Shown here piece by piece: positions 8,401-16,900 of a stretch of DNA of 64,000 bases; within the stretch, counting starts at the first letter, position 1; each line of letters begins with the position of its first letter. Under the pieces are notes generated by a model, which was not told where the DNA came from, did not search any database, and worked only from the letters and a program-made list of their open reading frames with translations. Location of the stretch: contig NZ_FOLP01000014.1 in the NCBI RefSeq assembly GCF_900112425.1, positions 62,001-126,000 of the forward strand, read 5' to 3'. The stretch is from Variovorax sp. OK212 (GTDB lineage: Bacteria; Pseudomonadota; Gammaproteobacteria; Burkholderiales; Burkholderiaceae_C). Made by a program: the position numbers and the translations under genes.

Positions 8401-9351
8401 TTGGCTTCACTCGCCCCTGCTTCTTTCGGCGCCGCCCTCGCGGCCGCGCACGACGCCGCGGGTGCGCAGCATTATCCGCAGGGCACCCTTTACGTGGTCG
8501 CCACGCCGATCGGCAACCTGGCCGACATCACGCTGCGCGCGCTGCATGTGCTGCAACTGGTCGACGCCATCGCCTGCGAGGACACGCGCCACACCCAGAC
8601 CCTGCTGCGCGCCTACGGCATCGACCGGCCCGGCTCGCGCCTGCTCGCGGTGCACCAGCACAACGAGGCCGAGGCCGCGCAGACCGTGGTGGCGCGCCTT
8701 GCGCAGGGCGAGCGCATCGCCTACGTCAGCGACGCCGGCACGCCCGGCGTGAGCGACCCCGGCGCGCGTCTGGCCGCGGCCGTGCGCGCGGCCGGCCAGC
8801 GCGTGCTGCCGCTGCCGGGCGCCAGCGCCGTGACCACCCTGGTGGGCGCGGCCGGCCTGGTGGCCGACGGCGGCGACGGCAACGCCAGCAGCGCCTTCGT
8901 CTTCGCGGGCTTCCTGCCGAGCAAGGCCGGCGAGCGCGACACCGCCGTGCAGGCCCTGTCGCAGGAGCCGCGCGCCGTGGTGCTGCTGGAGGCGCCGCAC
9001 CGCATCGAAACCCTGGCGCGCGCGCTGGCCACGCTGGGCGAGCGCCGCGTCACCGTGGGCCGCGAGCTCACCAAGCAGTTCGAGGAAATCGCGACCGTGG
9101 CGGCCAGCGCCCTGCCCGACTGGTTCGCCGCCGACCGCGACCGCACGCGCGGCGAGTTCGCGCTGGTGCTGCATCCCGTGGCGGTGAGTGGCAACGACGG
9201 TGCCGAAGGCGAGCGCGTGCTGCGCCTGCTGCTGGCCGAGTTGCCCGTGAAAACGGCCGTGAAGCTGGCCGCCGAGATCAGCGGCGCGCCGCGCAACACG
9301 CTGTACGAAACCGCGCTGCGCATCCGCAACGGCGCCGACGAAGAAAGCTAG
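8401..9351 (+). CDS. rsmI: 16S rRNA (cytidine1402-2'-O)-methyltransferase RsmI
   Basis: The enzyme 2'-O-methylates C1402 in the decoding centre of 16S rRNA using S-adenosylmethionine. It is a tetrapyrrole-methylase-fold protein with the signatures LYVVATPIGNLADIT, ACEDTRHTQTLL, YVSDAGTPGVSDPG and LPGASAVTTLVGAAG. The frame is open far upstream, but similarity begins just after 8401. A TTG codon there is preceded by a CGGAGA ribosome binding site, giving 316 residues. Its stop shares four bases (CTAG) with the stop of the convergent kptA gene. Confidence 0.93.
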   Translation: MASLAPASFGAALAAAHDAAGAQHYPQGTLYVVATPIGNLADITLRALHVLQLVDAIACEDTRHTQTLLRAYGIDRPGSRLLAVHQHNEAEAAQTVVARLAQGERIAYVSDAGTPGVSDPGARLAAAVRAAGQRVLPLPGASAVTTLVGAAGLVADGGDGNASSAFVFAGFLPSKAGERDTAVQALSQEPRAVVLLEAPHRIETLARALATLGERRVTVGRELTKQFEEIATVAASALPDWFAADRDRTRGEFALVLHPVAVSGNDGAEGERVLRLLLAELPVKTAVKLAAEISGAPRNTLYETALRIRNGADEES

Positions 9352-9884
9352 CCCGACAGGAATTCGGGCGGCACGGCGTCGGTCAGCCACACGCCGTTTT
9401 CCGCGCGATGGAACGCGTGGCCCAGCGCATGCATGCGGGCCGCGTCGACTTGCAGCACATGCGCCTTGCCATGGCGCTGCCCGACCTGCACCGCGGTCGC
9501 TTCTTCGGCGGACAGGTGCACATGCTGGCGTGATCCCGGCTTCAGGCCCTGTTCGCGGATCGCATCGAGAAAGCGCGTCGCGGTGCCGTGAAAAAGCACG
9601 GCCGGCGGCACCACTGCCTCGAAGCTGCGGCTGACCTGCGGCGTCGAATGGCCCTGCAGCGCGCGAATGCGCTGCCCGTCGCCCGACAGCTCGTAGCGCT
9701 TCTTGGTGCCCGAATCGACCGCGCGCACGACGTCCGCCCGCGCCAGCTCGCGTCCCCCGGCCACCGCGCCCGCCACCAGCGCGTCGATGCCGGCCCAGCC
9801 CTGCGCGTCGAGCCGCAGCCCGATGGACTCCGGCGCGTGCCGCAGCACATAGGCGATGAACTTGCTCGTGTCTTCGGGTGTCAT
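9348..9884 (-). CDS. kptA: RNA 2'-phosphotransferase KptA (Tpt1 family)
   Basis: The 178-residue protein is a Tpt1/KptA homologue, which transfers an internal RNA 2'-phosphate to NAD to give ADP-ribose 1''-2''-cyclic phosphate. Conserved blocks are FIAYVLRHAPESIGLRLD (with the RH pair), KKRYEL, LFHGTATRFLDAIREQGL, HVHLSAEEATAVQVGQRHG and NGVWLTDAVPPEFL. Bacteria lack the tRNA splicing that creates this mark in fungi, so the natural substrate is unclear. The start at 9884 overlaps the stop of the upstream LysR gene (ATGA). Confidence 0.93.
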   Translation of the reverse strand: MTPEDTSKFIAYVLRHAPESIGLRLDAQGWAGIDALVAGAVAGGRELARADVVRAVDSGTKKRYELSGDGQRIRALQGHSTPQVSRSFEAVVPPAVLFHGTATRFLDAIREQGLKPGSRQHVHLSAEEATAVQVGQRHGKAHVLQVDAARMHALGHAFHRAENGVWLTDAVPPEFLSG

Positions 9885-10783
9885 GTCGTCTTCCAGTGAT
9901 CGGCGTGCGCCAGCAGCGCGTTCCACAGGCGCTGCACATGCGCGGACGGAGGCCGGTCGGCCGCGTGGAACACGTGGTATTCGAGCGGCGGATAGCCCTG
10001 CAGCGGCACCGCCGCCAGCCCCTTCGGAATGCGGCAGCAGGCGTTGACCACCGTCAGGCCGAAACCCAGCTGGGCGAAGCGCAGCATCAGCTCCCAGCCA
10101 TTGGCCTCGAGCGACGGCTGCCACGGCACCGACTCGGCCTGCAGCAGCCGCCCGAGCAACTCGCGGTGTGGCCGTCCCGCCGGCGGCACGATCAGTTGCG
10201 CGCCCTTCAGGTCGCGCAGGCGCACCGCCTTGCGCGACGCCAGCGCGTGCGTGCGCGGCACCACCAGCACCTGCCCGACCACCGTGAGGCGCACCGCATG
10301 CAGGTCCGCCGGCACCGTGCCCAGCGGCGCAATGCCCAGCTGCGCCTGGCCCGCGCGCACCGCCTGGATGGCCTCGTCGCGGTTGCGCGTGAGCAGCTGC
10401 AGGTGCGGCGAGGCGCCCGGCCCCGAGAACTGCGACAGCGCCTTGCCCAGCAGGTACAGGTAAGCGCCCTCGCCCGCCGCCAGCGTGACGACGGGCGTGT
10501 CCTGCCCCTCGGCCAGCCCCTTCGTGAAGCGCTGGTTGAGCAGCAACAGCTCCCGCGCATGCCGCGCGACCTGCTCGCCCGCACGCGTGAGTTCGAGCGC
10601 GCTGCCCACGCGCATGTACAGCTTGGCGTCGAGCTGCTCCGACAGCTTGCGCACCTTGGCGTGCAGCGCCGGCTGGCTGATGTGCAGCAGGCGCGCCGAT
10701 TCGCTGAAGTTCAGCGTGTCGGCGAACACGCCGAACGACTGCAGCGCGTCGAGGTTGGTGCGTGGAATGTGTGGAACGTCCAT
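9881..10783 (-). CDS. LysR-family transcriptional regulator
   Basis: The 300-residue protein has the LysR winged helix-turn-helix at residues 10-70 (LQSFGVFADTLNFSESARLLHISQPALHAKVRKL). A periplasmic-binding-protein-like effector domain follows (GQAQLGIAPLGTVPADL, LGFGLTVVNACCRIPKGL). It is coupled by a 4-base overlap to kptA and faces the HAD-like gene at 10880 across about 100 bp, so it may control both. Coupling of a LysR gene to kptA is unusual. The effector is unknown. Confidence 0.92.
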   Translation of the reverse strand: MDVPHIPRTNLDALQSFGVFADTLNFSESARLLHISQPALHAKVRKLSEQLDAKLYMRVGSALELTRAGEQVARHARELLLLNQRFTKGLAEGQDTPVVTLAAGEGAYLYLLGKALSQFSGPGASPHLQLLTRNRDEAIQAVRAGQAQLGIAPLGTVPADLHAVRLTVVGQVLVVPRTHALASRKAVRLRDLKGAQLIVPPAGRPHRELLGRLLQAESVPWQPSLEANGWELMLRFAQLGFGLTVVNACCRIPKGLAAVPLQGYPPLEYHVFHAADRPPSAHVQRLWNALLAHADHWKTT

Positions 10784-10879
10784 CTATCCATTTTATGGAT
10801 AGCACATCCAATATCAGTAGTTCCCGATGATGGCCTTCGTTTCTACGATCCGGCTGCATCAACACACGAGGAACAAGAA

Positions 10880-11377
10880 ATGAAGAACAAGCCATCCATC
10901 CCCCGCCTGGGCATCGACATCGGCCGCGTGCTCATCGCCGCCGAACGCGCCGACGGCGCCGACACCGCGTTCATCGGCGGCTCGCTGCAGGACGCGCTCG
11001 ACACCCCGCCCTACGAAGGCATGTTCGAGGCCGTGGCGCCGCTGGTCGACAAGTTCGAAGGCCGCGTGTGGCTGGTGTCGAAGTGCGGGCCCAGCGTGCA
11101 GGCCAAGAGCCGCGCATGGCTTCGGCACCACCGCTTCTTCGAGCGCACCGGCATGGCGCCCGACAACCTGCGCTTCTGCCTGCAGCGGCCGCAGAAGGCC
11201 GACCACTGTCGGCAGCTGCACATCACGCACTTCATCGACGACCGCACCGACGTGCTGCACCACCTCGAAGGCGTCGTTCCGCACCGCTACCTGTTCGGCC
11301 CGCAGCGCAAGCCGGTGACGGTCGAAGGGCTGGTGCTGCTGCCGGCGTGGAAAGACGCGGCGGCACTGGTCGCGTGA
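10880..11377 (+). CDS. HAD-like hypothetical protein
   Basis: The 165-residue protein looks like a compact HAD-superfamily member. Motif I is GIDIGRVLI (Asp near residue 13, with the usual second Asp replaced by Gly). A motif II-type Ser is in VWLVSKCG, a lysine follows, and HFIDDRTDVLHHL resembles the acidic motif IV. The missing second Asp of DxD makes ordinary phosphatase chemistry uncertain. A GAGGAAC ribosome binding site precedes the ATG. It diverges from the LysR-kptA pair. Function was not recognised. Confidence 0.7.
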   Translation: MKNKPSIPRLGIDIGRVLIAAERADGADTAFIGGSLQDALDTPPYEGMFEAVAPLVDKFEGRVWLVSKCGPSVQAKSRAWLRHHRFFERTGMAPDNLRFCLQRPQKADHCRQLHITHFIDDRTDVLHHLEGVVPHRYLFGPQRKPVTVEGLVLLPAWKDAAALVA

Positions 11378-11389
11378 AGGGCCGCGCGG

Positions 11390-12118
11390 CTAGCCGTCGA
11401 GCTCGGCGTAGCGCCTGAAGATGCCGTCTTCGTTGAACGCGATGCGCCGCGGGCTCTGCAGGTAGTCGCGCACGCGCTGGCGGCGCTTGATGTTGTCGTG
11501 CAGCTTCTCCACCGCCGGCGTGGCGGCCAGCGCCCGCGCGGTGGCCTTGGGAAAGGCGTAGTGCAACCCGTCGGCCAGCTGGAACAGCGACAGGTCCGCA
11601 TAGGTCAGCGTGTCGCCCACCAGGTGCAGGCTGCCCGCGGGGTTGCGCTGCAGGATGCGTTCGAACCAGTTCAGGAACTTCGGAATGCGCTCGTCGCGAA
11701 AGGCCTTCGCGCGCTGCTCGGCGGCCTCGCGCTGGTCTTCGTAGTAGGCGCCGGTGGAAATCGGGTGGTGCGTGTCGTGCGCCTCGGCCACCGCATCGGC
11801 AATGGTCAGTTGCAGCTGGTGCGTCCACAGCCCGTCGGACTCGCCCACGCCCGCCAGCCCGAGCCGCGGCCCCAGGTACAGCAGGATCGCGGCGGTCTGC
11901 CCGACCACGACGTCGCCGTCCACCAGGAACGGCGGCGCGAACGCCGGGCGCGCGTTGTTCGGGTCGTCCAGCCGCTCGCCCAGCGCGGACCCGCCGCCGC
12001 CCTTGGACTCGGGCAGGCGCGCCACGTCGACGTAGTCGGCGCCGGCCGCTTCGAGCGCGAGCCGCACGAATTCGCCTCGGCCCTGGATGGTGGGCCAGTA
12101 ATGGAGTTGGTATGGCAT
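11390..12118 (-). CDS. Glutathione S-transferase family protein
   Basis: The 242-residue protein has a thioredoxin-like N-terminal domain (YQLHYWPTIQGRGEFVRLALEAAG, then VVGQTAAILLYL with the glutathione-binding Q-T/S pair). An all-helical C-terminal domain contains LVGDTLTYADLSLFQLADGL. Cytosolic GSTs conjugate or reduce substrates with glutathione. The N-terminus resembles the sigma/alpha-type pattern with a Tyr near residue 7 as candidate catalytic residue. Substrate unknown. It converges with the HAD-like gene with only 12 bp between. Confidence 0.88.
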   Translation of the reverse strand: MPYQLHYWPTIQGRGEFVRLALEAAGADYVDVARLPESKGGGGSALGERLDDPNNARPAFAPPFLVDGDVVVGQTAAILLYLGPRLGLAGVGESDGLWTHQLQLTIADAVAEAHDTHHPISTGAYYEDQREAAEQRAKAFRDERIPKFLNWFERILQRNPAGSLHLVGDTLTYADLSLFQLADGLHYAFPKATARALAATPAVEKLHDNIKRRQRVRDYLQSPRRIAFNEDGIFRRYAELDG

Positions 12119-12189
12119 GCGTCCATGGTGTCAGGCTCGGCGCGGCGCCGCAACAGGCCGGGCCCAAGAGCCGAACTTGGCCTACGCGC

Positions 12190-13008
12190 TCAGCGCAGCG
12201 CCATGCCCGCCAGCACCAGCGCGAGCAGCGCGATGTAGCCCCAGGCGTGCACGCGGTGCGGCATGCGGCCGATGAGCGGCGCCGCGGCGCGCACGCCCAC
12301 CAGCGAGCCGGCCACCAGCGCGGCGAACGCGGGCACGTCGACATAGCCGATGTGCCAGCCCTCGAGCGTCGAGGTGGCGCGCCACGCCAGCGCCATGTAG
12401 GTGGCCGTGCCCGCCACGGCGATGGGCAGCGACAGCGGGTTGGCCATGGCGGTGGCGCGCGTCATGTCGATCCCGCGGCGGCGCATCAGCGGCACCGTCA
12501 TCACGCTGCCGCCCACGCCGAGGAAGGCCGCGACCAGCCCGATGAAGAAGCTGCCGACAGTGGCCACTGTGCGCGACAGCGGGCGCACCACGGCCGCTGC
12601 GTCGTGCGTCATGAAGCCGGGGCGAAACAGGCAGTCGAGGATGGTCAGGCCCAGGTAGGCGATGAAGGCCCAGCGCACGAACTCGCCGTTGGCGGCCACG
12701 GCCATCGCCGCGCCCACCACGGCGCCGATGCCGATGCAGCCCAGCAGCGGGCGGATCAGCGCCCAGTCGATCGTGCCGGCGCGCTGGTGGCGCCGCGTGG
12801 CGAGCAGCGCGCTGACGATCATCACGCAGGTGGACGTGGCCACGGCGATGTGCATGGCGGACCGGCCCACCGCGCTGTCGGCGCCGTGCGCGAGGACCAA
12901 TGCGCGGTACAGCAAGGGCACCACGACGAAGCCGCCACCGAAGCCGAACAGCACGGTGGTGACGCCCGCCAGCCCGCCGAAAGCCGCGAGCACGAGATAG
13001 ATCGACAC
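12190..13008 (-). CDS. TauE/SafE-family membrane permease
   Basis: The 272-residue protein has about eight transmembrane segments in two related halves. The family glycine-rich motifs are GLAGVTTVLFGFGGGFVVVPLL in the first half and GLVAAFLGVGGSVMTVPLM in the second. TauE/SafE proteins export or import organosulfonates, sulfite or related anions; which one applies here is not visible. It faces an AraC-type regulator gene across about 130 bp, and that protein is the likely regulator. Confidence 0.88.
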   Translation of the reverse strand: MSIYLVLAAFGGLAGVTTVLFGFGGGFVVVPLLYRALVLAHGADSAVGRSAMHIAVATSTCVMIVSALLATRRHQRAGTIDWALIRPLLGCIGIGAVVGAAMAVAANGEFVRWAFIAYLGLTILDCLFRPGFMTHDAAAVVRPLSRTVATVGSFFIGLVAAFLGVGGSVMTVPLMRRRGIDMTRATAMANPLSLPIAVAGTATYMALAWRATSTLEGWHIGYVDVPAFAALVAGSLVGVRAAAPLIGRMPHRVHAWGYIALLALVLAGMALR

Positions 13009-13142
13009 GAAGGAACTCCAGGAAGCGTTGAAGGAAGGCCTTGACGATAGGCCCCGGCCGCCTGGCGCGCTTGCGCATGTTCGACAATGATGTCTTCATT
13101 TCGGCCAACCCCGCAGCGTTCCCCACAGCCAGCCTTTTTGCG

Positions 13143-13907
13143 ATGCGCAACATCTCCATCGACACCGTCGACGCCGTCGACCGCCCGGTGCTGGCCATCG
13201 GCACCGACTACCCGCCGGGCCATCTGCTGCCCACGCACAGCCACCGCCGCGCGCAGTTTCTCTACGGTGCCACGGGCGTGATGGAGGTCGGCTCCGACGA
13301 CGGCGCGTGGGTGGTGCCGCCGCAACGCGGCGTGTGGATTCCGGCCGGCAAGCCGCACCGCGTGCGCATGCTGGGCGTGAGCACGCGCAGCCTCTACATC
13401 GAGCCGCGCGCCGTGCCGCGCCAGGGCGACCAGTGCCAGGTGCTCAACGTGTCGCCGCTGCTGCGCCAGTTGCTGATGGAGGCGGTCGACCTGCCGGCGG
13501 CCTACGACAGGCAGGGCCGCGACGGCGTGCTGATGCGCCTGGTGCTGCACGAGCTGGCCCGCGCCGAGGTGCTGCCGCTGCACGTGCCGCTGCCGCGCGA
13601 CGCGGCGCTGGCCACGCTGTGCGTGGACTTTCTTCGCCAACCCGACGTGCATGCGGCGCCCTCTGCGTGGGCCGCCCGGCTCCACGTGAGCGAGCGCACC
13701 TTCAACCGGCGCTTCAGCCTGGAGACCGGCATGTCCTTCGGCAAGTGGCGCCAGCGGGCCTGCGTGCTGGTGGCGCTGTCGCGGCTGGCCGCGGGCGAGC
13801 CGGTGACGGCGGTGGCGCTGGACATGGGCTACGACAGCCCGGGCGCGTTCTCGACCATGTTCCGCAGGACGCTGGGGCGGCCTCCGTCGCATTTCGCGAT
13901 GGCGTAG
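13143..13907 (+). CDS. AraC-family transcriptional regulator with cupin domain
   Basis: The protein of about 254 residues has an N-terminal cupin (HLLPTHSHRRAQFLYGATGVMEVGSDDGAWVVPPQRGVWIPAGKPH) and a C-terminal pair of helix-turn-helices (AARLHVSERTFNRRFSLETGMSFGKWRQ and ALDMGYDSPGAFSTMFRRTLG). The start MRNISIDTV at 13143 was preferred because upstream codons (from 13041) would run into the divergent promoter region. It probably regulates the adjacent TauE-type gene. The ligand is unknown. Confidence 0.9.
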   Translation: MRNISIDTVDAVDRPVLAIGTDYPPGHLLPTHSHRRAQFLYGATGVMEVGSDDGAWVVPPQRGVWIPAGKPHRVRMLGVSTRSLYIEPRAVPRQGDQCQVLNVSPLLRQLLMEAVDLPAAYDRQGRDGVLMRLVLHELARAEVLPLHVPLPRDAALATLCVDFLRQPDVHAAPSAWAARLHVSERTFNRRFSLETGMSFGKWRQRACVLVALSRLAAGEPVTAVALDMGYDSPGAFSTMFRRTLGRPPSHFAMA

Positions 13908-13952
13908 GCGCGGGAGCAGGCACGGGAACAAGCGCGGACATGGGCACAGCCG

Positions 13953-16900
13953 CTACACGCGGGCGAAGCGCGCCGGCCCCTGCACCGTCCAGCCGTCGCC
14001 CGCGGCCGGGTCCAGGTCGCGCAGGCAGCGCGTGAGCCCGTCGTCGAGGTCGAGGTTCACGCCGATGCGCCAATGCCCCGTGGCGCCGCGCTCCACCTGC
14101 ACCACGGCAAAGCCGTTGCCGGTGCCCACCGCCGCCGTGACCATCGTCGCGCCGAAGGCGTCCGGCGCGGGGCCGAGGTCCGCCGTGCCGTCGAGCCAGA
14201 ACTCGTCGGGCCGCGAATTGACGAAGGTCCAGGGCGCATACAGGCCCGAAGACACGACCGAGATCACCTCCACCGGCCCGCCCGCGCCCTGCAGCCAGAG
14301 GCTCGACACGCTCGACATGTGCCGGTCGCCCGACAGCACCACCACATGCCGCGCCGTGGTGTCGCGCAGCAGCTCGAGCAGCACGCGCTGCGAGGCCGGG
14401 TAGCCACTCCAGTCGTCCATGCCCAGGCGCTGCGCCGGGTCGCCGAAGACGGCCGCGCGCGGCATGGGGAACAGCGCCACGGGCGAGACGATGAACCTGG
14501 GCACCTCGGCGGACGCGGCCTCCAGCCACGTCTTCAGGTCGGCCATGCCGGGCTCGGCGCGAATGGCGGCCTGCGCCAACGGGGTCGCAACGGCCGCGGC
14601 CGGCGCGTCGGTGCGCAGCGCACGGCGCTGGCGCAGGCTGCGCGTGTCGAGCATGTAGAACGGAAAGCCGGCCGGCGCGATGCGGTAGTCGAAAGGCCGC
14701 TGGTCGCAGCGCCGCGCATCGATGTCGTGCACCAGCTTGTGCTGCTGCGCGAAGTAGCTGTCGAGCGCCACCTGCTCGGCCGGGTTGCCGTACGGGTCGG
14801 GGCTGGGCTCCCAGTCGTCCATCACCTCGTGGTCGTCGAGCAGCGGGTAGGTCGGCAGCGACGCCATCACCTGCCGCAGCGCCTCCAGCCTGAAGGTGAG
14901 CGCATAGGCCTGCCCCACGTCGTCGCCGCCCGCGGGCACGAAGAGCCCCGCGGTCTGGTCGACGTAGACCTGGTCTCCGGTGAGCAGGAGCAGTTGCGGC
15001 TTGTGCGGCGGCACGAGCGCTTCGGTCCCCTCCTTCCCTTCCAGCCGATCTGCAAGCCGTTGGTACGACACCTGCGCGGGCAGCCGGTCGACCAGCCCCG
15101 GCATGTACTGGCAGCTCGCGAGCGCAAAGCACAGCGCGTCCTGCGCGGGCGTGCCGTCGGGCTGCACGGCGCCGGTCCACGCGGGGTCGAGCCGCACCAC
15201 GGCGCGGTCCAGCTGCGGGCCGCTCGCGGTCTTCAGCATGTGCTCCACCTGCGCGCGGATCGCATCGATCGGCTCGTCGTGCGGGTCGGCGAAGAGCCCG
15301 CTCATCAGCGACCGGCCCAGCACCTCGACCGGGCCGCGCGCCATCGGCAGGTCGTCATGCACGGTGAGCACGGCAAAGCCCTGGTACTTCGGAAGCATGT
15401 GGTCGAACAGGTCGACCTCGACAGCGGCCTGCAGCAGCGTCTCGCGCGTGGCCACGCGGCCGACCATGAAAGAGAAGTCGAACTGCCACTGCCCGTTCTC
15501 GCGTGTCGCGGGCACGAAGACCACGGCGCGTGCCGACGCATGCGCCGGCGGCGGCCGCAGCGCCAGGCGGCAATGCAGCCGGCCCGCATTGCCGGCCACG
15601 CGGCTCGCGTGGCCGAGCCACGGCCCGGTCCACGGCAGGCTCACCAGCCAGTCGGGGTCGGCCGGCTTCTCGACGCCCGGCTTCCCGCCGAAGACATCGA
15701 GGAAGCCGACGATGTGCGGGAACACGTCGTCGCAGGCCTTCTCGCCGATCAGCGTGTCCTGGTGGCCGTAGGCGTCGAGCACCCGCAGCTGGTGCGGCGT
15801 GCCCTCGCCCAGGAAGAGGTCGCCCTTGCCCGGCGCCGGCAGTTCGGGCGGATCGCGCGGCAGGCCGTCGTCCTTGCCGAACACGCGCTTGAGCAGCCAG
15901 AAGCTGTCGTACGAGCCGCGCCAGTCGAACACCGCGTTCTGCCGCCCGTGCAGCATCAGCACCGGAAAGCCGAAGCGCCTGCCGATCTGCTCGAACGCCA
16001 CCGCGCGGTTCTGGCCGCCGGCGTCGGTCAGCACCTCTTCGCGCGCATAGCAGCCGACCTGCGAGAGGCCGCGCAGCTTCACGAAGCCGTAGATCGAGTC
16101 GAGCGAATCCAGCGTGTCCTTGCCGATGTTGTGCAGCCGCATGGTCTGGCCGAAGATGGCGTCGGCCCGGTGCCGCACGGCCGCGAAGCCCGGCGCCGTC
16201 TTCAGGGTCTGCGCCTCGCCGTCGTCGTCGGGGTACGGAAAGGTCGCCAGCAGCCCGTCGACCAGCAGGCGCTTCATGCGCGTGAGCTCGGGGCGCGTGT
16301 CGAACTCGTCGATGCCGGCGAACTGCTGCAGGTAGCCCGCCACGTAGCCGCGGAAGCGGTTGAACGCCGTCGCGCGCAGCAGCGGCCCGACCTGCGACAG
16401 CACCACCGCGCCGATGTCCTCGTGCAGCCCGGGCGTGCGCAGCACCGCCACGCTGAACATGGCCGCGCCGATGCAATGCGCCACCACGTCGATCTGCACC
16501 GGGGCCACGCCCGTGTCCGTGTCCGTGTCCGTGTCCGTGCCCGTGCTTGCATAGGCCGCCTGCACGGTGCGCACGGCATCGGGAATGTCGGTCTCGGCCA
16601 CCTCGTCGAACGACCAGTACGCGCGCGGCCGGGCCGGGAAGCCGATGCTGGTGCGCAGGTCGAGCACCCACACCTCGCGTCCCGCCTCGAGCAGGCTGTG
16701 CACCAGGTTGCCGGGAATGCTCCTGTGCGAGAAGGTCGAGCCGCTCGCGCCGTAGCCGTGGATCAGCATCACGGGCCGCGTGCCGGCGCGCGGCGACGGC
16801 GGTCGGTAGCGCGACAGCAGCCGCGGCGGCGCAGCGCGGGCGCCTGGACAGGACAGGACATCGACAGGCTCCGGCGTCACGCCGTCCACCACGCCGGGCA

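Noticed and set aside
12182..13204. Longer minus-strand frame (340 codons) over the TauE-type gene
   Set aside because: It is in another frame from the eight-helix permease and its translation has no membrane pattern.
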